Origin: Streptomyces lydicus
Lineage (GTDB): Bacteria > Actinomycetota > Actinomycetes > Streptomycetales > Streptomycetaceae
DNA length: 64,000 nucleotides
NCBI RefSeq assembly: GCF_000717345.1
Contig: NZ_JNZA01000022.1
Coordinates: 66,956 to 130,955 of the forward strand
Reading direction: 5' to 3'
In this document: positions 1 to 6,404 of the stretch, in pieces
Position numbering within the stretch: position 1 is the stretch's first letter
Layout: every line of letters begins with the position of its first letter
The notes under the pieces: generated by a model
Database searches by the model: none
Told to the model about the DNA's origin: nothing
The model's input: only the letters and a program-made list of their open reading frames with translations
Program-made: the position numbers and the translations under genes

Positions 1-585
1 CTGCACATCTTCATCTCGGCCGCGGACGAGGCGATCCGCCCGGGCACGACGGGCCTGCCGGTGCCGGGCTTCGAGGCCCGGGTGGTGGGGGCGGACGGCG
101 CGCCGCTGCCGGACGGCGAGCCGGGGCTGCTGGCCGTGCGCGGTCCGACGGGCTGCCGGTACCTCGCGGACGCCCGGCAGACGCAGTACGTCCGGGACGG
201 CTGGAACCTCACCGGCGATACCTATGTGCGGGAGCCCGACGGCTACTTCCGCTATGTCGCCCGCGCCGACGACATGATCATCTCGGCCGGCTACAACATC
301 GCAGGCCCCGAGGTGGAGGACGCGCTGCTGCGGCACCCGGACGTGACCGAGGCCGCGGTGGTGGGGCGGGCCGACGAGGAACGCGGGCACGTCGTCGTCG
401 CGCACGTCGTGCTGCGGGACGGCGTCCCGCGCGGGGACGACACCGTCGCCGCGCTGCGCGCCTTCACCAAGGCCCGTATCGCGCCCTACAAATGCCCGCG
501 CGACATCGTGTTCCACACCGCCCTGCCCCGCACCCCCACCGGCAAGCTCCAGCGCTTCCGGCTGCGCGCAGCAGATCTAGAGTGA
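1..585 (+). CDS. Benzoate/2-aminobenzoate-CoA ligase, C-terminal part (5' end outside window)
   Basis: This is the last 194 residues of an ANL-superfamily acyl-CoA synthetase; the frame is open from base 1. Visible motifs are GDTYVREPDGYF (the adenylation-domain Asp region), the hinge RADDMIISAGYNI, and the C-terminal PTGKLQRF with the catalytic lysine. The sequence resembles aromatic acid ligases that activate benzoate or 2-aminobenzoate. That fits the PaaX regulator four bases downstream and the aromatic-CoA monooxygenase/reductase at 6405-8771. The inferred job is to make an aryl-CoA thioester for catabolism. The substrate cannot be fixed because the binding pocket is encoded outside the window. 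Confidence 0.85.
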   Translation: MHIFISAADEAIRPGTTGLPVPGFEARVVGADGAPLPDGEPGLLAVRGPTGCRYLADARQTQYVRDGWNLTGDTYVREPDGYFRYVARADDMIISAGYNIAGPEVEDALLRHPDVTEAAVVGRADEERGHVVVAHVVLRDGVPRGDDTVAALRAFTKARIAPYKCPRDIVFHTALPRTPTGKLQRFRLRAADLE

Positions 586-589
586 AGCG

Positions 590-1441
590 GTGACCGACCA
601 GCAAACGCAGCGCACCCCACGGTCCCTGATCGTCACGTTCTACGGCGCCTACGGACGCGGCGAGCCCGGCGCCACGGGGCCCGCGGCCGCCCCGCTGCCG
701 GTCGCCGCGCTGATCCGGCTGCTCGGCGTGCTGGGCGTGGATCCGCCGTCGGTGCGCTCCGCGGTCTCCCGGCTCAAGCGGCGTGGCCTGCTCGTCCCCG
801 GGCGCACCGAGGCCGGGGCGGCCGCCTACGGACTGTCGGACGCCGCCCGCCAGCTGCTGGAGGACGGCGACCGGCGGATCTTCGGCCGGCCGGCCGCGCG
901 GCTGTCCGACGGCTGGGTGCTGGCCGTCTTCTCCGTCCCCGAGGAGGAGCGGCACAAGCGTCACCTGCTGCGCTCGCGCCTGGCCCGCCTCGGCTTCGGC
1001 ACCGCGGCACCGGGTGTGTGGATCGCCCCCGCCCAGCTCTACGAGGAGACCCGGCACACCCTGGAGCGGCTCCAACTGGACCCGTACGTCGACCTCTTCA
1101 CCGGTACGCACGCCGGTTTCGCGCCGACGGCGGACGCGGTGGCGCGCTGGTGGGACCTGGATGCCGTCGCCGCGCAGTACCGCGCCTTCCTGGCGGAGCA
1201 GGAGCCGGTGCTGCGCCGCTGGTCCCGGCGGCGCACGGTGCCGCCGGAAGCGGCCTACCACGACTACCTGCTGGCGCTGGACGCCTGGCGCCGTCTCCCG
1301 TACGCGGATCCCGGACTGCCCTCTCCCCTCCTGCCGGAGGGCTGGCCGGGCAGCCGCGCCGCGGAGGTGTTCGGCCGGTTGCACGGCACGCTCCAGGACG
1401 CGGGGGCCCGCTACGTGCGCGAGGTGACGGCCGGGCCGTGA
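590..1441 (+). CDS. PaaX-family transcriptional repressor
   Basis: A 283-residue protein of PaaX length. It has an N-terminal winged helix (about residues 12-80, with SVRSAVSRLKRRGLL as the likely recognition region) and the PaaX body with SDGWVLAVFSVPEEER. PaaX proteins repress aromatic-CoA pathways and release DNA on binding an aryl-CoA. The GTG start lies four bases after the ligase stop, so the two genes form an operon. The likely role is feedback control of the ligase and perhaps of the distant monooxygenase and hydratase genes by their CoA intermediate. Confidence 0.88.
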   Translation: MTDQQTQRTPRSLIVTFYGAYGRGEPGATGPAAAPLPVAALIRLLGVLGVDPPSVRSAVSRLKRRGLLVPGRTEAGAAAYGLSDAARQLLEDGDRRIFGRPAARLSDGWVLAVFSVPEEERHKRHLLRSRLARLGFGTAAPGVWIAPAQLYEETRHTLERLQLDPYVDLFTGTHAGFAPTADAVARWWDLDAVAAQYRAFLAEQEPVLRRWSRRRTVPPEAAYHDYLLALDAWRRLPYADPGLPSPLLPEGWPGSRAAEVFGRLHGTLQDAGARYVREVTAGP

Positions 1442-1452
1442 GGACGCCGCCC

Positions 1453-2244
1453 TCAGCGTCGTCGCGCCGGGCCCCCCACCGCGACGGCCGGACGGTGCGG
1501 CGCACCGGCCGCCGCCCGCGGTCTGGCGGCGGCGATCACCGACACCACGTCCTTGAACGAGCTGCACATCCGGGTGCCGGCGACCGCGGCCAGCTCGCCG
1601 AACGTGCCGACGCCATAGGTCACCGCGACCGGCTCCATGCGCGCGGTCACCGCCATCCGCATGTCCCCCACCGTGTCCCCCACGTAGGCGCTCTGCCAGG
1701 GTGCGACGCCCAGGCGGCCGGCGGCCCGCAGCACCATCTCCGGGTGCGGCTTGCCGCGCCGGACCATGTCCTGGCCGATGACCGGTCCGACCAGGTCGCG
1801 GATGCCCATGACGTCCAGCAGCGCCTCGGCGCTGCGGGTGGTCTTGGACGTGGCGACGGCCAGTTCGACGCCGTGGGCGCGCAGCGCGGACAGCCCCGCG
1901 GTCACGCCGGGGAAGAGCAGCTGCGGGCCCTGGCACAGGACTTCGTAGGAGAAGAGTTCGCGGTAGCGGGAGATGGCGGCCTGCACCCGTTCGTCGTCCT
2001 CGGGCCGGCCCAGCAGCCGGCCGAAGGCGGGGCCGGGGGGCTTGCCGATGGCGGTGGCCGCCTGCCGTGCGGTCACCGAACAGCCCTGCTCGGAGGCCAC
2101 CTTGATCAGCAGTTTGCTGATCGCCGGGAGGGTGTTGGCAAGCGTTCCGTCCAGGTCGAAGACGGCGGCCCTGATCGTCTCACCACCGGTGGCGCCCCGT
2201 GCACCTCTTGCGGGACGTTCGCCGACTACCGTTGCTACGCGCAT
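1453..2244 (-). CDS. HAD-superfamily phosphatase (phosphoglycolate phosphatase-like)
   Basis: 263 residues with all four HAD motifs: DLDGT with the nucleophilic Asp (about residue 31), the Thr/Ser of VATSKT, the Lys of GKPHPE, and GDTVGD. A helical cap lies between motifs I and II, as in Gph-type phosphatases. I chose the ATG at 2244 because AAAGG lies upstream; the frame stays open to 2367 without a better start. The gene converges on the PaaX gene with 11 bases between stops. Its substrate is unknown. A role dephosphorylating a butyrolactone-phosphate intermediate is possible only from its position next to the AfsA locus. Confidence 0.8.
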   Translation of the reverse strand: MRVATVVGERPARGARGATGGETIRAAVFDLDGTLANTLPAISKLLIKVASEQGCSVTARQAATAIGKPPGPAFGRLLGRPEDDERVQAAISRYRELFSYEVLCQGPQLLFPGVTAGLSALRAHGVELAVATSKTTRSAEALLDVMGIRDLVGPVIGQDMVRRGKPHPEMVLRAAGRLGVAPWQSAYVGDTVGDMRMAVTARMEPVAVTYGVGTFGELAAVAGTRMCSSFKDVVSVIAAARPRAAAGAPHRPAVAVGGPARRR

Positions 2245-2697
2245 GGCTGGAGACCTTTCCGGATTCCGATGAGGGGTACGGGGTTCGGTGACGGGTGCTG
2301 GCTCGGCTGGTTGGGCGGCCTGCGGTCGGTGACAGGTGAAGGCAGAGGCGGTCTCGCCATGGCGCACCGCTGTCCTGGGGCGGCACGCGACCGTCGCGGC
2401 GGCTGCAACGGAAGGGATCGTCCCGTTTACCGCCTTCGGAGATTTAAAAACCGCCTGCGCTGTTTGTCAATGTGCCTTTGTCACATCCTGACGGGTCGAC
2501 AACACTGCCGCCGGGCGCCAGACTGAGGAAACACCGTCCCGCGGGGCTCCCCCATGGGCCGCCGGAGCGGGCGGACGTCGGGTTCGCGTCAGGGTGTGCC
2601 GATTCCGGTCATTCACCTGAAGAATATCGAACCGCATGGTTGGTTTTCTATGTAGACTGCAATCAGCTCGCAGCCGTACTAGAGACGGGACGGAACC
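2245..2697. other. Divergent intergenic region, HAD gene and TetR gene
   Basis: This 453-base stretch holds no convincing gene. The left part is GC-rich. The right part, around 2440-2660, is clearly AT-richer and carries the operator-like site at 2625-2652 just before the TetR gene, as expected for a regulated promoter. Confidence 0.6.
2625..2652. promoter_or_regulatory. ARE-like operator 1, upstream of tetR1
   Basis: The core AACCGCATGGTT (2630-2641) is an inverted repeat and is followed by TGGTTTTCTATG-like sequence. It matches the sites at 4474 and 5245 and resembles the autoregulatory elements bound by gamma-butyrolactone receptors. It lies about 50 bases before the GTG start of the first TetR gene. 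Binding is inferred, not shown. Confidence 0.72.
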
Positions 2698-3339
2698 GTG
2701 CCCACCCAGCATCGCGCCATCCAGAGCCGCCAGGCACTCATCCGCTCGGCCGCAGAGACCTTCCTGGAGAAGGGGGTTCCCGCCGCGGGCATGGTCGAGA
2801 TCAGCCGGCGGGCCCGCCTGAGCAAGGGAGCCCTGTACTTCCACTTCACGTCCAAGGACGACCTCACCCTCGCGGTGCGCGACGCCGCGCTCGCCACCCT
2901 GCAGGAGATCGAGGACGCCTTCACCCGCTCCCCGCAGCCGCTGACCACCGCGGTACAGGACTTCGCCGTCGACCTGTTCGAGCGGGTGGAGTCCGACGCG
3001 GTACTGCGCGCCGGACTGCGGCTGCGGCCGGAGACCGCACCCGGCCTCGGCATCTACGCCCTGGAGCAGCGCTGGTACGCGCTCTTCCTCGACAAGGCGG
3101 TGACCTGCGGCACCGCCGGGATCGGCAGGCCGGCGGCGGACGCCCCGGACGCCGAACCGCGCCGCACCGCACAGCTGTTGACCTCGATCGTGGTGGGTCT
3201 GCTGCACCTGGGCGGCGAGGACGGCACCTGGTGGGACAAGGAGGCCGTGGTCGGCCTCTGGTCCCTGCTGCCGGCCGCACCGGGGCGGATCGCGGCCGCC
3301 GGGATCCCGACACCGGACCGGCTGCCGGCGGCCGGCTGA
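2698..3339 (+). CDS. TetR-family regulator, gamma-butyrolactone-receptor-like
   Basis: 213 residues with an N-terminal TetR helix-turn-helix (residues about 10-55). The signature KGALYFHFTSKDDL is shared with ScbR/ArpA-type receptors and with the second TetR protein at 4582. The C-terminal ligand domain is more divergent, and the conserved tryptophan region seen in the second protein is less clear here. It may therefore be a pseudo-receptor of the ScbR2 type that senses something other than a butyrolactone. The GTG start follows the operator-like site, suggesting autoregulation. It converges on the MDR oxidoreductase gene. Confidence 0.82.
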   Translation: MPTQHRAIQSRQALIRSAAETFLEKGVPAAGMVEISRRARLSKGALYFHFTSKDDLTLAVRDAALATLQEIEDAFTRSPQPLTTAVQDFAVDLFERVESDAVLRAGLRLRPETAPGLGIYALEQRWYALFLDKAVTCGTAGIGRPAADAPDAEPRRTAQLLTSIVVGLLHLGGEDGTWWDKEAVVGLWSLLPAAPGRIAAAGIPTPDRLPAAG

Positions 3340-3359
3340 CCGGCCCCGCCCTCAGCCCG

Positions 3360-3381
3360 GTACGTCCGCCACAGGGCGTAC
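3360..3381. terminator. Putative bidirectional hairpin terminator
   Basis: GTACGTCC (3360-3367) and GGGCGTAC (3374-3381) can form an 8-bp stem with one G-U pair and a 6-base loop. The hairpin sits between two convergent stop codons at 3339 and 3387. No T-run follows, which is usual for Streptomyces. Confidence 0.5.
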
Positions 3382-3386
3382 GCCGG

Positions 3387-4415
3387 TCACAACTCCACCA
3401 GCACGGCGCCGATGTGGCGCCCCTGGGCGAGCTCGCACAGCGCGCGCGGCGCCTGCTCGATCCCCTTCAGCAGGGCGTGCGGGAAGACCAGGGAGCCGTC
3501 CCGCAGGCCCTGACCGAACTCCTTCGTCCACTCCTGCGGCAGATCCGGGTGGGCGTACAGCCCGAAGCCTCGCAGCGCCACCCGCCGGGTGATGATCAGC
3601 CCCGCGTCCAGCTCCACCGGCGCGACGGCGCCCCCGTCGCCGCCCAGTTGGGCTGCGAGCGCGCCGACCAGCGCGAACCGCGCGTCGGGGCGGGCCGACG
3701 CGAGCGCGGCGGTGAGCTGCTCGCCGCCCACGGTGTCCAGCAGTACGTCGATGCCGTCCGGGGCCGCCCGGCGCAGCTGCCGGTCGATCGGCCCGGCCCC
3801 GCGCACGATCGTGTCGTCGTACCCCAGCTCGGCGCGCAGCCGGGCGGCCTTGCGCTCCGATCCGGTGCTGCCCACGACCCGGCCGGCTTCCAGCCGCCGG
3901 GCGAGCTGCCCCGCCAGGCTGCCCACCCCGCCCGCCGCGCCGGTGACGAACACCGTGTCGCCGGGGCGGACTTGCACCGCGCGGGTCAGCGCACCCCAGG
4001 CGGTCGCCCCCTGTGACAGATGCGCGGCAGGGGTGGGCAGCGCGTCCGGGGCAAGCCGGCGCAGCCGCTCCGTGTCGACCACCGCGAACTCCCGCCAGCC
4101 GTAGGGGTGGTGGACGAGCTCACCGGGCGCGAAGCCGCCGCCGGGTGCCGCCACGACCTCACCGACCGCGGAGCCCCACAGCGCCTGGCCGGGCACGAAG
4201 GAGGGCATCGGCAGCGGGGCGCCGGTCATCTGGGTCCGCATCGCCGCGGTCACCGCCATCACCCGCGTCCGCACCAGGACCTGCCCGGGGCCCGGCTCCG
4301 GTACCGGCACCTCGGCGAGGGTGAAGTGCCGCGTGGTCAGCTCCCCCTCCGTGCGCGCGGCGAGCCGGACCTCCCGCTGCATGGCGGGAACGTCGGGAAC
4401 GGCGGTGGGGGTCAT
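3387..4415 (-). CDS. MDR-superfamily NADP-dependent oxidoreductase (alkenal/enone reductase-like)
   Basis: 342 residues. An N-terminal GroES-like domain is followed by a Rossmann domain whose nucleotide motif is VTGAAGGVGSLAGQLARR. No zinc-binding cysteine set is seen, so it belongs with zinc-independent reductases of activated double bonds (curcumin/2-alkenal reductase type). The ATG at 4415 follows AGGAG; a longer open frame to 4466 lacks such a site. It is divergent from the second TetR gene and shares its operator-bearing promoter region. From position, it may reduce a butenolide or other enone intermediate in signal synthesis. That assignment is inference. Confidence 0.78.
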   Translation of the reverse strand: MTPTAVPDVPAMQREVRLAARTEGELTTRHFTLAEVPVPEPGPGQVLVRTRVMAVTAAMRTQMTGAPLPMPSFVPGQALWGSAVGEVVAAPGGGFAPGELVHHPYGWREFAVVDTERLRRLAPDALPTPAAHLSQGATAWGALTRAVQVRPGDTVFVTGAAGGVGSLAGQLARRLEAGRVVGSTGSERKAARLRAELGYDDTIVRGAGPIDRQLRRAAPDGIDVLLDTVGGEQLTAALASARPDARFALVGALAAQLGGDGGAVAPVELDAGLIITRRVALRGFGLYAHPDLPQEWTKEFGQGLRDGSLVFPHALLKGIEQAPRALCELAQGRHIGAVLVEL

Positions 4416-4473
4416 CGGGGAGCAGCTCCTCACATTCGTGGCCGCGGACGGCGCGGCGCAGCACACGCAGCTT

Positions 4474-4500
4474 CAATACCGCATGGTTGGCTTCTTTATG
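4474..4500. promoter_or_regulatory. ARE-like operator 2, between MDR gene and tetR2
   Basis: The core TACCGCATGGTT (4477-4488) is followed by GGCTTCTTTATG. ACCGCATGGTTGG is identical to the site before tetR1. It lies in the 166-base divergent promoter region and could control both the MDR gene and the second TetR gene. Confidence 0.72.
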
Positions 4501-4581
4501 ATGCGCAAATAGACTGCGCGGCCACGACGGCGGGTCGCACCCAGGCGCAACAACTCCAAGAGAGCATACGGAGGATGATCG

Positions 4582-5199
4582 GTGGTCAAGCAGGAACGCG
4601 CAGTGCGCACCCGGCGCGCCGTCCTCGAAGCCGCGGCTCATGTCATCGGCACCCGCGGCTACCAGGCCGCCACGATGGCCGAGATCATCCAGCGCGCCGG
4701 CGTCACCAAGGGAGCCGTGTACTTCCACTTCACGTCGAAGGACGCACTGGCCCGCGCGGTGATCACCGAGCAGACCGATCCCTTCCTGCCACAGGTCAGT
4801 GAGTCCCGGCTGCAGGACGCCATCGACTTCACCCACCAGGTGGCGCTGGCGCTGCGCAGCGACCCGTTGTTGCAGGCCGGAACCCGTATCGCGGTCGAGA
4901 CGACCTTCAGCGACGAGCCCCTGGTGCCGTACCAGGCGTGGACCGACATCATCACGACGATGTTCAGCGAGGCTCGGGACAACGGGGAATTACTGCCGGG
5001 GGTGGCGCCCGACCGGGCGGCCGAGTTCTTCGTCGCCGCTTATATGGGCGTGCAGTTGTTCTCGCGGGCCGCGACCAACCGCGCGGATCTTCCCGAGCGG
5101 GTCACCGCGCTGTGGAAACACACCCTGCCGGGCCTTGCCTCGCCCGGCGCGATGAGTCATCTCGATCCGCACGGCCGCGCCGTGCAGGTCTCCGTCTGA
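4582..5199 (+). CDS. Gamma-butyrolactone receptor, ScbR/ArpA-type TetR regulator
   Basis: 205 residues. The N-terminal HTH carries KGAVYFHFTSKDAL, a hallmark of butyrolactone receptors. The ligand domain includes a conserved tryptophan in VPYQAWTDI, at the position that contacts ligand in this family. The GTG start has GGAGG seven bases upstream. Codon 137 (4990-4992) is TTA, so full translation should depend on the bldA leucyl-tRNA. The AfsA homologue lies 145 bases downstream behind another operator-like site. Expected role: repress the locus until the small-molecule signal accumulates. Confidence 0.9.
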   Translation: MVKQERAVRTRRAVLEAAAHVIGTRGYQAATMAEIIQRAGVTKGAVYFHFTSKDALARAVITEQTDPFLPQVSESRLQDAIDFTHQVALALRSDPLLQAGTRIAVETTFSDEPLVPYQAWTDIITTMFSEARDNGELLPGVAPDRAAEFFVAAYMGVQLFSRAATNRADLPERVTALWKHTLPGLASPGAMSHLDPHGRAVQVSV

Positions 5200-5244
5200 C
5201 GGCTCCGCCCTCTTTCGGGGTGGAGGAACGGTTCATTGGCACTA

Positions 5245-5275
5245 GAAAACAAACCACATGGTCCGTATCTTGGTG
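5245..5275. promoter_or_regulatory. ARE-like operator 3, upstream of the afsA homologue
   Basis: The core AACCACATGGTC (5252-5263), flanked by AAACA and CGTATCTTGG, aligns with the two other sites. It ends 69 bases before the chosen ATG of the AfsA gene, so receptor binding would block its promoter. Confidence 0.7.
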
Positions 5276-5344
5276 GCGCAGGGCCGCGGCAGCGAGTCTC
5301 AGCCCCTCAGGCCGCTGAGCGCCGCACTTCAGAAAGGGATACCT

Positions 5345-6334
5345 ATGGCCAGCGCCACCCTCATGCCGTTCTGGCGCGATCAGCGCCATGGCGACAGAGG
5401 CCGGTTCGCCGATGGAAACCGACCGTCCGCTTTGACCACGACCGTGCCGCGGGAGTACGTCCACCGCACCGCCGTGTCCGAGGTGTTCCTGACGAACTGG
5501 CGGCGCGGCGCCGCCGACAGCTGGATCGTGAGCGCCCAATGGCCGCGCGCCCACAGCTTCTACGGCCCGGTGGGCGGCCTGCACGATCCGCTGTTACTGA
5601 TCGAGACGATGCGGCAGGCCGGGATATTACTGAGCCATGTCGCGCACCGCGTGCCGCTCGACCACCCCATCATCTGGCAGCGGGTCCGCTACGACCTCAC
5701 CCCGCAGGCCCTGCACGCGGCCGACGAACCGGCCGAGGTGGAGCTGCACATCACCGATCATGACGTGATCCGCCGCGGCAAGCGGCTGATCAGCGCCCGT
5801 CAGCACTTCCGCATCCGGTGTGACGGCGCGGACCTGGCCACCGCGTCGCTCGACTACTCCTGTCACAGCCCCGCCGTCTACCGCCGGCTGCGCGGCAAGT
5901 ACAGCGACCTGACGCTGGCCAATGCCCGGCGGCTGCCGCTGCCCGAGCCGGTGACCCCGCAGCTGGTGGGCCGGGACCGGGAGCGCGACGTGGTGCTCTC
6001 GCCCACGAACCGGCCCGACCGCTGGCAGCTGCGGGTGGACACCTCCCACCCGGTGCTCTTCGACCATCCCGTCGACCACGCCCCCGGCATGCTGATGATC
6101 GAGGCCGCCCGGCAGGCCGCGCAGGCCGCGACGCCCGGGCTGACCCTGCCGACGGCGATGGAGTGCGACTTCGAGCGGTACGCCGAACTGGACGCCCCCT
6201 GCTGGGTGCAGGCACGCCCCGCCGACGAGCCCCTGACAGCGGTCGCCGACGCCGGCCGACAGATCGAGGTCGCCGTGGAACAGCACGGCAAACCGGTGAT
6301 AGCGGCGAGGATCACCAGCGTGCCCACCCCCTGA
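5345..6334 (+). CDS. AfsA-family gamma-butyrolactone synthase
   Basis: 329 residues with two AfsA (hot-dog-like) repeats, roughly residues 30-175 and 200-320. Each has the family pattern, for example HSFYGPVGGLHDPLLLIETMRQAG and HPVLFDHPVDHAPGMLMIEAARQA. AfsA joins a beta-ketoacyl chain to dihydroxyacetone phosphate, the first step of A-factor-type signal synthesis. The ATG at 5345 has GAAAGGGA upstream; an earlier in-frame start at 5258 would overlap the operator. Two TTA codons (5594-5596, 5627-5629) imply bldA dependence. Confidence 0.92.
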   Translation: MASATLMPFWRDQRHGDRGRFADGNRPSALTTTVPREYVHRTAVSEVFLTNWRRGAADSWIVSAQWPRAHSFYGPVGGLHDPLLLIETMRQAGILLSHVAHRVPLDHPIIWQRVRYDLTPQALHAADEPAEVELHITDHDVIRRGKRLISARQHFRIRCDGADLATASLDYSCHSPAVYRRLRGKYSDLTLANARRLPLPEPVTPQLVGRDRERDVVLSPTNRPDRWQLRVDTSHPVLFDHPVDHAPGMLMIEAARQAAQAATPGLTLPTAMECDFERYAELDAPCWVQARPADEPLTAVADAGRQIEVAVEQHGKPVIAARITSVPTP

Positions 6335-6346
6335 CACCGCGCCGAG

Positions 6347-6362
6347 GAGCCGCCGCCGGCTC
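6347..6362. terminator. Short hairpin between convergent genes
   Basis: GAGCC (6347-6351) and GGCTC (6358-6362) with a 6-base loop lie between the AfsA stop and the monooxygenase stop. It is a modest 5-bp stem without a T-run. Confidence 0.35.
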
Positions 6363-6404
6363 AGCGCCCCGAAACGGCCCCGCCCCGCTGCCCGTGCCTC
6401 CCCG

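Noticed and set aside
464..1936. A 490-codon open frame on the minus strand
   Set aside because: It is antisense to the ligase end and PaaX and then crosses the HAD gene in another frame; low-complexity translation.
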